Positions 1-8,044 of a DNA stretch of 64,000 nt are shown here, in pieces. The DNA comes from Albidovulum sp. bin36 (lineage in GTDB: Bacteria > Pseudomonadota > Alphaproteobacteria > Rhodobacterales > Rhodobacteraceae). The translations under genes and the position numbers were made by a program. The notes beneath the pieces were generated by a model. The model was not told the origin of the DNA and did no database searches. It saw only the letters and a list, made by a program, of their open reading frames with translations. Location: the NCBI GenBank assembly GCA_002238565.1, contig MPMP01000019.1:1-64000 (forward strand), given 5' to 3'. Each line of letters opens with the position of its first letter. Position 1 is the stretch's first letter.

Positions 1-49
1 GTCCCGACACAGGAATGAACCGGGGAGCCGATGGAAGGCAAGGCAATGG

Positions 50-83
50 TTTTCCACAGGAATCCGCGCCCAAATTATCCACA
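50..83 (+). promoter_or_regulatory. two DnaA-box-like nonamers
   Basis: TTTTCCACA at 50-58 and TTATCCACA at 75-83 lie in the same orientation, 25 bp apart. The second matches the bacterial DnaA-box consensus exactly; the first has one mismatch. Two boxes are too few to call an origin, and no origin-linked gene (dnaA, hemE, parAB) is in the window. They could be a regulatory DnaA site or chance. Confidence 0.3.
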
Positions 84-243
84 GCCACCTCCTGATTCGT
101 TTCTGATTCTTTGAACATACGAGGTGCGTTTTCGGCTAGGTCTGTCGGCGGTTACCAAAAAACGCGGAATTCTGGCGATTTATCGCGCTTTTGCAGAATT
201 CTTTCTTTTTCCCTCCCCATTTAACAGTGGTTGAGCGGCGTGC

Positions 244-295
244 AAAATTGACCCACTTTTGCGGGAATCGGCATCCAAAATTGATCCACCTTCCC
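244..295 (+). repeat. IS21-type left-end repeats
   Basis: Two related direct copies, AAAATTGACCCACTTTTGCG starting at 244 and AAAATTGATCCACCTTCCC at 277-295, sit just upstream of an istA-like reading frame. IS21-family ends typically carry multiple short repeats of this kind that bind the transposase. No matching right end was seen, so this is a stranded left end. Confidence 0.55.
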
Positions 296-350
296 GGAAG
301 CAAATCGCTTTTTCTCGCGACCGTTTCATGGTTGGCGGGAGAATCAGAGG

Positions 351-645
351 ATGCTGGCAGTGGTAACAATTGCAAAGATTCGCAGGAAGCATCTTGGAGA
401 AGGAAAGTCGATCCGCTCAACGGCCCGCGAGCTCGGCATCTCGCGCAATACGGTTCGCAAGGTGTTGCGCGACGGGAAGGCGGAGCACCGCTATGACCGG
501 TCGGACAAACAGCCCCGGCCGAAGCTGGACGGCTTCACCCAACTCCTCGAGACCGAACTCGAGAACAACGCGAAGCGGACCCGGCGCGATCGCCTGACGC
601 TCAGGGAAATCTGGCGCCGGCTCTGCGACCGGGGCTGCGAGGCCG
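351..645 (+). pseudogene. truncated IS21 IstA transposase
   Basis: From the ATG at 351 about 95 residues read as the N-terminus of an IS21-family IstA transposase. They contain a helix-turn-helix (SIRSTARELGISRNTVRKVL) followed by a basic segment ending in RLTLREIWRRLC. A complete IstA is about 400-500 residues with a DDE catalytic core. Here the homology stops near 640-650, where the sequence becomes an oppositely oriented IS630-type remnant, and the open frame beyond that point is meaningless. No istB helper ATPase follows. It is therefore a non-functional scar, showing that the left edge of this region was a target for mobile elements. The exact junction is uncertain by about 20 bp. Confidence 0.7.
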
Positions 646-877
646 TCCAGAACGCAGCGGCGGCGCACGCGCTCAACGGTCCCGACGGCGGTGTCGATTA
701 CCGAAGCGATGTCGCATCCGCCAAGGCTCCGTCCTTGCGGTTCTCGTCCGCAAGGAGCAGGATATGGACGCGGCGGCGACGCTCCTTCGATCCCTGTCAG
801 TCAACAACCTGCTTGAGCACGGCGCGCTCCTCGCTCTCCAGCTTCACGCTATATTTTTTCCTGCCGGCGATCTCCAT
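625..877 (-). pseudogene. IS630-type transposase remnant
   Basis: Reading the minus strand from the ATG at 877 gives MEIAGRKKYSVKLESEERAV, then HILLLADENRKDG and ADIASVIDTAVGTVERVRRR. This is the layout of the helix-turn-helix N-terminus of IS630-family transposases. The frame is broken twice: an in-frame TGA at 797-799 and a one-base loss near 708-716, which moves the tail into another frame. The DDE domain is absent. The fragment abuts the istA fragment tail to tail, so one element probably inserted into, or recombined with, the other before both decayed. Family assignment rests on pattern recognition only. Confidence 0.5.
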
Positions 878-1075
878 GGCCCGCATTCCCTCCGTGCCCG
901 GTCGGCCGGAATCGTTTCGCGAAAACTATCGAACCGTCGGAGCCCTGCTCAAGCCTCCGGAATTTCCGTCCGCACCGGTTGTTTGATCTTTGTTGGCGGG
1001 AGCATGCTGCGGGTTTTGCGAAATGCGAGCCTTGAACAGGGCCGCATATCCGCTATTTCAATTTTGACTTAGTAC

Positions 1076-1230
1076 TAGGCTTCGGGCGCGAGCGCAACGA
1101 TGTTGGTATTGATTGCCGCCGCCGCGCACTCGAGATTAGCGATTTTGCGCTTCCCGTTCTGATCCTCGAAGACCCCGATACCACATTCGAAATTGTTCTG
1201 GCCACCGACGATCAGCCCCAGTTCACCCGC
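1076..1230 (-). other. possible C-terminal coding remnant
   Basis: On the minus strand a frame ending in TAG at 1076-1078 reads like real protein (VGGQNNFECGIGVFEDQNG, then NLECAAAAINTNIVALAPEA). It has no good upstream start, and the better-looking upstream sequence falls in a different frame. I do not recognise the family. The remaining bases between 878 and 1483 show nothing convincing and are probably debris at the edge of the island. Confidence 0.25.
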
Positions 1231-1483
1231 GCCATCTCGTGGGCGGTCGCCTTGTCGAGGCGGGCTGGGCGGGAGCGATGCATGGCGCCGTCTTCGGCAA
1301 GATGATTCGGAATCGACCGGTGGCGCCGAAGCTCGGTCGACGAAAGCATTGACTTCTGCATCGTTAAGACAATTCCATTTGGCCGCGAACGGCTAGGAAT
1401 CCATATCGCATATGACGCAAAATGATAAAGGCACTGACAGTAGAGGACACGCAAGCAAACCGAACCAATCCGTCAATCGGGAC

Positions 1484-2173
1484 CTAAATCCGTAACTCTT
1501 TTCGTGGTTTCCTGTCCTCAAATCGGGCTTTCAAGTCAAGCTTTGTTCTTTCCGGCAATGAAAGCCAGTTGCCTTCAAAGCCGGCAACAAATATGTCGCT
1601 GGTGTGTTCTCCAACATCCCTAAAGACGTCCACCGATTGAGCGACGACAATCTTGGGTTCCACGAGATGAGCCGGCTGGGTAGCTGCAGAAATTGAATTA
1701 ATTGCCGACCCATGAGCAACGCCCGACAAGACGTTGTAACAATCGTCATTGGTTCGTGTCTTAACTCCCAAAAGGGTTTTGAATCGATGATTAAATGCCG
1801 GAAAATTATCTTTCAGATATTTCTTAGCCGCCGTCGGCAATATGGGCCGTGCATGAAATTCAGATACGTTCCGCCACTCGATCGGGTGATCCTTATAGTA
1901 AAGATACTGTAAGCTGAGATCGTAATACGATCGAAGAGATAGTATGGCCGGTCGTATAAGACCAAAAGACACTAAGGACACCGCTTCGACCGCCGCTCCA
2001 TAGCAACCCTTTGACAGAACGTTTCACGGTTTCTGTGAGGACTCATCAATAAATCGGCCCGTCCAGTCCAAGGATGCTAGGAGCTTGTCCGAACATTTTT
2101 CTGCGTAGATGGAGTTAATAGGAATTTTTGCTTCGACGGCTCCCGCAAGCTCCATAAACTTGGAATTGTTCAC
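1484..2173 (-). pseudogene. unknown island protein broken by in-frame TGA
   Basis: The 165 residues after the break look like a genuine helical protein (RSYYDLSLQYLYYKDHPIEW near the middle, SGVAHGSAINSIS later). Protein-like sequence continues upstream in the same frame (MELAGAVEAKIPINSIYAEK, LLASLDWTGRFIDESSQKP) to a GTG at 2173. Codon 50, at 2024-2026, is TGA. The intact product would be 229 residues. The GTG overlaps the stop codon of the preceding gene (GTGA), as expected for a translationally coupled pair. The family is unknown to me; the helix-rich core with a conserved-looking YAHG-like segment is weakly reminiscent of HEPN or Abi-type proteins, but this is only an impression. Either a nonsense mutation has inactivated it, or translation restarts at GTG 1981 to give the shorter protein. 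GC is clearly lower than in the rest of the window. Confidence 0.55.
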
Positions 2174-2646
2174 TTTAATTTCCAATCGTGATTACCTTGT
2201 TGAGCGGCATTGCGCCGGATGCGCGCGGCAGCATGAAAAACCTCCTGCTCCGAGAACGTTTGAAGAAGCCTTGCAATCCAAACTTTTAAGCCTCTCCGTG
2301 CTTCAAAGCGGGGAATTTCGACACCTCGATTTCTAGAAACTTGTGATAGACCGTCAACCATCATTTCAACAAATGATTGGACGGAAACGCGCAACTGGTT
2401 CCTTCGAATCCGGTCAATCTCTTGATACAACTGAACTGAACCGGAAGCAAAGTGTTCGTGTCCCACCACTCGTTCGAGAGCGAGGGACTTCGCATGTGTT
2501 ACTTCGACCTCTATGCTTCTGATTAACTCTAGGAATGAACTAGGGCTCATCTCGCTTACTGTAGCGTGCAGTGCGCGGAGATCACTTTCGCTGAGATGAA
2601 GCAAGGCCAGAGATGCAAGTCCTCTGTAGTTTCCTGATCTTTTCAT
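2170..2646 (-). CDS. hypothetical protein, first gene of island pair
   Basis: A 158-residue, soluble, mainly helical protein without signal peptide or membrane segment. I do not recognise the family. Residues 1-45 are rich in Leu, Ser and Glu (LASLALLHLSESDLRALHAT), and the C-terminus is basic with repeated Arg and Gln. Its stop overlaps the GTG start of the downstream broken gene by four bases, so the two were co-translated. It is divergent from the cytosine methylase gene across a 346-base AT-rich intergenic region. The small size and position beside a methylase suggest a specificity, regulatory or toxin-antitoxin-like role in the putative defence island; that is inference. Base composition matches the island, not the core genome. 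Confidence 0.6.
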   Translation of the reverse strand: MKRSGNYRGLASLALLHLSESDLRALHATVSEMSPSSFLELIRSIEVEVTHAKSLALERVVGHEHFASGSVQLYQEIDRIRRNQLRVSVQSFVEMMVDGLSQVSRNRGVEIPRFEARRGLKVWIARLLQTFSEQEVFHAAARIRRNAAQQGNHDWKLK

Positions 2647-2992
2647 CAGCCTATGCTATACTTAGGTGGTTTGACACTTCTTGCGCAATCTTTGCAATTT
2701 CTTTTCGCAGAACCGAAGAATACGGTCCTCCTCTGTCAGTAGCAAATGCTGGATAATCCAGATTAACTGATAAATGTTTGCTTTGAACTAAACGGCTGCA
2801 TAACTGAGCTGATGGGGATCATCTATCATAGAATATTTCATTAAGTCGAATGAGCCGAGTATTAGGTCGAGCCTAGCAGAAATTGCGCCGCGAAGGCTTG
2901 CAAGTCTAAAGAGAATTACTGCGTCGTCAAACGTTGCCTAGCCCTCCGGTCCCGATTATGCTAGTCTTCTAAAAACTCGGAGGCAGTGCATA
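2647..2992. promoter_or_regulatory. AT-rich divergent intergenic region of island
   Basis: These 346 bases separate the minus-strand pair from the plus-strand methylase gene and must hold both promoters. A perfect -35-like TTGACA lies at 2671-2676 (plus strand), but the -10 at normal spacing is poor. A GGAGG ribosome-binding site at 2979-2983 precedes the TTG start at 2993 by nine bases. No gene is visible here. Confidence 0.4.
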
Positions 2993-4033
2993 TTGCTACT
3001 TTCGCTGTGCGCCGGTTGCGGAGGCTTGGATCTAGGCTTTGAGCGCGCCGGTTTTAGAATCGGCCTAGCCTACGATATCCGTCCTTACTCGATTCGCTCA
3101 TGGAACCGAAACCGTGCCGTTTCCAACCGAGGCCTAGTTGCGGACATTCAGACTATAAGTTTTGCGGACATTGACCGCCACCATGGCAAGAAATTCGTTC
3201 CATCAGGTGTAATTGGCGGCCCTCCTTGCCAATCGTTTTCGCGCGCTAACCGGTCCCCGAAACCGGACGATCCTCGTAGCAAGCTTGTTAGCCGTTTCTT
3301 CACTTTGGCATTACGCTTCCATCGCCACCGCGGTCCCCTCGATTTTATTCTCATGGAAAATGTGCCTGCATTGAAAAAATTCCGAAACGGCCGCCTGCTT
3401 GAAAGGGAAATTGAACGATTGGAGCAAAATGGTTTTGACGTAATTGTGTTCTTCGCCGATGCCGCTGCCCACTCAGTACCTCAATACAGACGCCGCTTGT
3501 TTCTCCTAGCTTTTCCAAGTTGCGCAAGCTCGATGACACGCTGGACATCACCGGACGGCACCGGACAACGGAAAACTGTTGCAGATGCCATTCGTAACCT
3601 GCCAAGTCCAGCCTTTTTCTCTGTCGGTTTGGACAAATCAGAAATCCCGCTTCACGAAAACCACTGGTGCATGATGCCTAGGTCACCTAAATTTACCGAT
3701 GGCATACTTACGGAGGGCAAAACATCCGTAAGAAGCTTTAAGACCCTTGCCTGGAACAAGCCAAGCGTCACAGCATCATACGGCCATCGCGAGATCCACG
3801 TGCATCCGAACGGTACGCGGCGACTTAGCGTATTCGAAGCTATGAAGATCCAGGGCTTCCCCGACGACTACGTCCTTGAAGGAACACTCTCGGCACAAGT
3901 CGACCAGGTTAGCGAGGCCGTTCCACCACCGCTTGCCGAAGCGGTCGCGCACTCCATACGTTTGGCGCTTAAAGTTAAATCAAGTGTTTCTACTGAAAGA
4001 ACTTATGCGGCGATACGTGCTAGTACTTCCTGA
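2993..4033 (+). CDS. DNA (cytosine-5-)-methyltransferase
   Basis: A 346-residue C5-methylase that transfers a methyl group from S-adenosylmethionine to cytosine in a specific DNA site. Motifs appear in canonical order: I (CAGCGGLDLGFE, residues about 6-17), IV (GGPPCQSFS with the catalytic Cys near residue 79), VI (MENVPAL), VIII (PQYRRRLF), IX (RLSVFEAMKIQGFPDDY) and X (QVSEAVPPPLAEAVAHSI). The target-recognition region between VIII and IX is short, and the site cannot be predicted. The TTG start is supported by GGAGG nine bases upstream. Its 3' end overlaps the convergent PP_RS20740-like gene by 31 bases. No restriction endonuclease of a familiar type lies beside it; the neighbours are a GHKL ATPase and an unknown protein, so it may be the protecting methylase of an unusual restriction or defence system. 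Confidence 0.93.
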   Translation: MLLSLCAGCGGLDLGFERAGFRIGLAYDIRPYSIRSWNRNRAVSNRGLVADIQTISFADIDRHHGKKFVPSGVIGGPPCQSFSRANRSPKPDDPRSKLVSRFFTLALRFHRHRGPLDFILMENVPALKKFRNGRLLEREIERLEQNGFDVIVFFADAAAHSVPQYRRRLFLLAFPSCASSMTRWTSPDGTGQRKTVADAIRNLPSPAFFSVGLDKSEIPLHENHWCMMPRSPKFTDGILTEGKTSVRSFKTLAWNKPSVTASYGHREIHVHPNGTRRLSVFEAMKIQGFPDDYVLEGTLSAQVDQVSEAVPPPLAEAVAHSIRLALKVKSSVSTERTYAAIRASTS

Positions 4034-5193
4034 CCGTAACCTGCCTCGCCAAGTAAATTCCGGAGATTCGCCACCATCTGAGTGCGAAGCGGTTCGTCCG
4101 TCCTGATTAGGCAATCCGCATTTGCCATGTCCCTAATTTTTTCAGCCGCACGAATCGACGTATCCTGGAATTGTGGGCCCGGAGCTGGATTCGCACGCAC
4201 GACCTGAAACTGATCTTGCAGCCCTGGTGGCGGTGGAAGAAATTCGAATGCAAGGCATACCATAGACGGCGTCTCGTCACCATCCGGCATTGTTGAATAG
4301 CAATATGGATGGTGAGTTTTCATGTCCCAATTCTTGTCGCGCGCAAGATGAAGTAGCCACTTCGCCATCCCCAGACCAAATAATCGCAAAAACCTTGCGC
4401 CCGCTTCTCCCGAAGCTTCCGCCACGGCCTCCCGTATATCGCCTCCTTCTCTATCCAACAGCGGCAATGCAGTATTTCGAAATTCTTCGCTACTATCCGC
4501 ATTATTGAATATCGTCGAGCAAAGTCTATTCAACGTTTCCACCGCCAAGGAGTTAGGCCGTGCGTCTACCGTTACAAACAGCAACCACGCTCCCGTCTTA
4601 AGTTGGAATTGCAACTCCAAGATCCGGTATAACGCTTCAATCAGCCGACTTTGGTGATTCGCCCCGGGAGGCGCAATGGAGCCGCACGCGTCCACATTCA
4701 CTATGTGAAAGGGTGCACGAGATTTCAGTTCCCGGTGCGCTTCCCCCCCTACCGGCACGATATCCTCGAAGCGCCGCGGAAATGTGTACGAGTTTACTGA
4801 AATATATCCCGCATCCACTAAAGACTGTTCTCTGATTTTCGCTCTTGCAATTTTCCTATTTCCATCGCCTCCCATTTGAAATCCAGTGCTCGTCAACCGG
4901 CAATCTAGTTCCCTGCATTCCGCTCCAAGCTGCCGCACGTCAAGATAATCGAGACCTGGTAGAGTCAGATACCGAACCTCGGGCTTATCAGGCCTCGCTT
5001 GCCGCAACCCTGGCCCGCCAATTTCATTTTCAATCAGCCGCCGCGCAAAGTAGATCCACTGTTTTTCCCGAACAAGCTGCTTCCGCGGAGTGTGCCACGG
5101 TAGCAACTGATTTAATTCCACCGGGACGGCCAGTTCATCCACTTCCGCAGGGAGGACATCATCGGCCAACTGCCGATTAGTTAATTCAGGCAC
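4003..5193 (-). CDS. PP_RS20740-like island protein of unknown function
   Basis: A 396-residue soluble protein. The N-terminal segment LLPWHTPRKQLVREKQW (about residues 29-45) followed by YLTLPGLDYLDVRQLG (about 75-90) resembles, from memory, proteins annotated only as PP_RS20740 family. The LPGLDYLD stretch and FHIVNVDACGSIAPPG (about 162-178) are spaced like the nucleotide-binding loop and the acidic/Asn motif of a Rossmann-type methyltransferase fold. No catalytic tetrad of a methylase or PD-(D/E)XK nuclease is obvious. It starts with GTG, preceded by AAGG, six bases after the stop of the GHKL ATPase gene, so the two are one operon. It overlaps the convergent methylase gene by 31 bases. 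Function is unknown; a partner of the ATPase in DNA sensing or cleavage is inference. Confidence 0.75.
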   Translation of the reverse strand: MPELTNRQLADDVLPAEVDELAVPVELNQLLPWHTPRKQLVREKQWIYFARRLIENEIGGPGLRQARPDKPEVRYLTLPGLDYLDVRQLGAECRELDCRLTSTGFQMGGDGNRKIARAKIREQSLVDAGYISVNSYTFPRRFEDIVPVGGEAHRELKSRAPFHIVNVDACGSIAPPGANHQSRLIEALYRILELQFQLKTGAWLLFVTVDARPNSLAVETLNRLCSTIFNNADSSEEFRNTALPLLDREGGDIREAVAEASGEAGARFLRLFGLGMAKWLLHLARDKNWDMKTHHPYCYSTMPDGDETPSMVCLAFEFLPPPPGLQDQFQVVRANPAPGPQFQDTSIRAAEKIRDMANADCLIRTDEPLRTQMVANLRNLLGEAGYGQEVLARIAA

Positions 5194-5199
5194 TACCTT

Positions 5200-7083
5200 T
5201 TATCCGTCTGTCTCGGGTAATCCCAGAATGTCTTTGACAATTTGGGCCCGGTCTTCAACGTCCAACCGTGATAACACGCGGTAGGCCTCAAGCACCGCCG
5301 CTAGCGCGCTAATTCTGATTGGCCCAGCGTGTTTGCCCTTCGAAGTGAGAATTTTATCCGAGGGCCATTCCAGTTCTGCATCTCCCACACCAATTGGCAG
5401 CGCCCTCCCCGGACTTTCTGCAAATGGCGGGTCGGAGTCTTTTCCCAGCCGTCGATTCCAAATTTCCAAAGCGTATTCTAACGTTTTGTCGCGCTGTTTC
5501 TCTTTTTCCCGCTCTAAATCCGCACTAGCTATGCTCTTGAGCCGGTTCACGAGTAGGCGCAGCGCCCTGTGAAGCCATTTCTGAATAAACAGAAAATGAG
5601 GGTGGCTATAGTTGAACGACTCGCGATCGATATTGATTGCGCTGTCCAGCCCTTCGTGTACAAAAATTTCAGCTGTAATTTGCCGAAGCCTTGTCTGTTC
5701 CGAAACCAAATAGTTCAAGAACGTGCGCTCGAACAGTGTTCCACTAGCGCCCCTGATACGTATCAAAACGCCAGCAGTTTCCTTCGGAACGATTCTGCTG
5801 TTCCAGTACAGATACCCTTCGAACGACAAACGCCCACCAGCACGATTAAGGTCTTTCTCGTTGAAAGGGTTATCCTGTCTTCCTGCAATAATAACCGGGG
5901 CTCCCACCCGGGAATTCGTGAATAGCTTTCGAGAAAGTCGAATTGGACGCCTAAGCTCAACGCCATCTAACCTAACTGAAAAAGGTTGACCGGTCTGCTC
6001 TTTGCCGGTTCGTAGTTTCAAGTGTTCCCGCAGCGACTCTGTCGGAGACAGATCGATTTTCTTCGCTTGGCTTTCATTTTCCGGAAGTTTCAAAAAATGC
6101 AACTCATCCGTTCCATCCAAATCAAAAGGATGAGCGCCAATGTAATTCAGTGGAAGCGAGAGGCTTAGCTTCCAAATTAGTTTCAGATATTCATCAAAGT
6201 GATCTAGGTTCGCCGAATCTACGGACCTACCTGTCGCACTTCCGCTTGCATCAAAAAAACGATCAAATTTCTTCTTCGCTTCATCTGTCTCCTTCCAAGG
6301 AAAACTCGGTTCGCTTGAATGCTCGTCAATAAAACATCCGATATGGTACTGAGGCGGCTTCTTTACAGACTGTCCTTGCGCTTCCCCAACAAGTGCAGCC
6401 TCCCAAAGCCTCACGCTTTGCAGAGTTCTTCGTACTTCATTGCGCAACTGATAGAGAACAACCGATGTCCCATGCGAATCCAATTCCGAATCTGGAACTT
6501 CATCCGACACGATTACGACATTCCCTGCTACGTAATCGGCCTCCGTTTTCTGAATTACTTCTTCGTCGTGAGTGCGCAGCTTTACCGTTGCGGATAGCCT
6601 GTACCGTTCCCCCGCAGCCTTAGTGATTATTTGAAAGTGCTGAGTCAATTGAGCGACAGCGAACATTCCAATCCCGATTTTACCGATAAGCGGCCGTCCT
6701 CCAGGACTGGCATCCGGAGCATTCGGATCCACCGTATTAAACTCCGCGCCTGCCGCTGTCCGCTTTGAACTGCCGCCAATATTCTTCAGAATGTAGGCAA
6801 GAGTTTTAGGAGACATTCCTATACCGTCGTCCCGAACCGTCATTCGCTGAAAATCCGGCTGCCCTGTCTCAATTACCACGAATGACGCGTCCGCATCGTA
6901 GGCATTGGCGACTAGTTCCCGAAACGCGGCCCAAGGTTCACGGTATATCCCATCCGTAACTCGGGCGATAATTCTCTCGCTCGTAGCGAGGGTCGTTTCT
7001 ACAGAATCACGACTCTCAGCGTTTTCTCGAATTTTCTCCTCAAGATGAGCGTAGTCGCTAAATCCTATTTTTTTCCCCGCCAT
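5200..7083 (-). CDS. GHKL ATPase (MutL/MORC/Hsp90-type) of the island
   Basis: A 627-residue protein with a clear N-terminal GHKL ATP-binding fold. It has the N-box RELVANAYDAD (E56, N60, D63), box G1 DDGIGM (D86-G89) and box G2 GKIGIGM (134-140). The family covers MutL, MORC, Hsp90, gyrase and histidine kinases. There is no phospho-acceptor region and no membrane segment, so it is not a sensor kinase. A long C-terminal half contains charged helical stretches (DLEREKEKQRDKTLEYALEI) suitable for dimerisation. MutL/MORC-like ATPases have been described in restriction-modification neighbourhoods, which fits the cytosine methylase here. The start at ATG 7083 has AGGTG upstream; a GTG at 7092 is an alternative. 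It leads the operon with the PP_RS20740-like gene. Low GC suggests horizontal acquisition. Confidence 0.88.
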   Translation of the reverse strand: MAGKKIGFSDYAHLEEKIRENAESRDSVETTLATSERIIARVTDGIYREPWAAFRELVANAYDADASFVVIETGQPDFQRMTVRDDGIGMSPKTLAYILKNIGGSSKRTAAGAEFNTVDPNAPDASPGGRPLIGKIGIGMFAVAQLTQHFQIITKAAGERYRLSATVKLRTHDEEVIQKTEADYVAGNVVIVSDEVPDSELDSHGTSVVLYQLRNEVRRTLQSVRLWEAALVGEAQGQSVKKPPQYHIGCFIDEHSSEPSFPWKETDEAKKKFDRFFDASGSATGRSVDSANLDHFDEYLKLIWKLSLSLPLNYIGAHPFDLDGTDELHFLKLPENESQAKKIDLSPTESLREHLKLRTGKEQTGQPFSVRLDGVELRRPIRLSRKLFTNSRVGAPVIIAGRQDNPFNEKDLNRAGGRLSFEGYLYWNSRIVPKETAGVLIRIRGASGTLFERTFLNYLVSEQTRLRQITAEIFVHEGLDSAINIDRESFNYSHPHFLFIQKWLHRALRLLVNRLKSIASADLEREKEKQRDKTLEYALEIWNRRLGKDSDPPFAESPGRALPIGVGDAELEWPSDKILTSKGKHAGPIRISALAAVLEAYRVLSRLDVEDRAQIVKDILGLPETDG

Positions 7084-7374
7084 CACTATCACCTAAATTT
7101 TTGTATCAAAATGAGATTTCGTACGTTCCCCTACGTTAGCGATATCTCGTCGATTTTCACTGATTCCTCCTCTCTGTATTCCGCCGAGAACTGCCTATTA
7201 CCGCCAACACCACAATTGCCGACCTGTCGCAAGTTAAAATTCCTTTTGCCTAGACGCACCCCACCCCGAGTTCGGCAAGTCCTGTTTCCCACTGAAGCGA
7301 TATCGAGCGGGCTAGTTTGGTTCTGGCCGCGCCTGCCACTCTCCACTGTAAAATCGGGGAGTTACGCAGCGGCG

Positions 7375-7710
7375 CGCCAGCACTGCCGAACTCAGAGCGG
7401 CGGTAGCCGGCGAGAAGGGATCGGAACTCGCGCACTACGCTGAAACGGAGTCCCTGCATTTCGACATTCCGAACGCCATGCAATGCGCCGGTTTCCTCGA
7501 CAGGCCGGTGTTTCTTGGCGACGCAGTGCTATCGCTCCGCTAGAGGTGCGGTGCGCCTCAACGAAGACCTGTCAAATATCATTGGCCAAGAACCGAGATT
7601 CGACGGAAGATCGAAGGACGCTGTTTGGGGCTTGCCGAAGACGAGACTTTAGAAATGGGATAACGTTCGACTTCGCAAGGCATTTCCGCTGGATCAGGTC
7701 AAAGGGAGAG
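7375..7710 (+). pseudogene. degenerate frameshifted coding remnant
   Basis: From about 7375 one plus-strand frame reads as plausible protein (TAELRAAVAGEKGSELAHYA, then LHFDIPNAMQCAGFLDRPVF) until a stop near 7540. A second frame continues in the same style (AVRLNEDLSNIIGQEPRFDG), and a third may follow toward 7700. This pattern indicates a gene broken by at least one frameshift. I do not recognise the family. Bases 7084-7374 upstream show no supportable gene. Confidence 0.35.
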
Positions 7711-7718
7711 GACAAGTC

Positions 7719-7910
7719 ATGAGCAAGGATCGCTACGAGTTCATTTCGCTTGGAAGGCTACACATTCTCGATGCTCATGAAAAGGGGTCGGATCTTCGCC
7801 TCGATACCCAGCCCTCGCCGGAAACCGGCCAGGCATATGCGTTCGGATGCCTGCTGGACGAGGCCTACGCGAGACGAGTTCTGAATGATCTCGCCGTCGC
7901 GGTGGATTGA
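7719..7910 (+). CDS. small hypothetical protein (63 aa), possibly a fragment
   Basis: This frame has a good ribosome-binding site (AGGGAGAGGA) eight to ten bases before the ATG and encodes an acidic 63-residue protein with no signal peptide or membrane segment. It begins MSKDRYEFISLGRLHILDAH and resembles no family I know. It follows a frameshifted remnant and precedes a sulfatase pseudogene, so it may be the surviving end of a broken gene rather than an independent one. Confidence 0.3.
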   Translation: MSKDRYEFISLGRLHILDAHEKGSDLRLDTQPSPETGQAYAFGCLLDEAYARRVLNDLAVAVD

Positions 7911-8044
7911 AAATGGCCGAAGCCGACAAAGCACTAAGCACGGCACAGCCCGCCTTTTAGCCGCCTTGCCGGATTTGCGTCCCAATGCCCGAAAAATTCG
8001 GAAGCGCTCCGGTGAATCGACAATTGCGGCATATGAATTTGACT

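Noticed and set aside
1..120. replication origin
   Set aside because: Only two DnaA-like boxes and no AT-rich unwinding element or origin-linked genes were found.
2024..2026. TGA read as tryptophan (alternative genetic code)
   Set aside because: Several intact genes here end in TGA (for example the amidase), and Trp codons are ordinary TGG. A nonsense mutation explains the case better.
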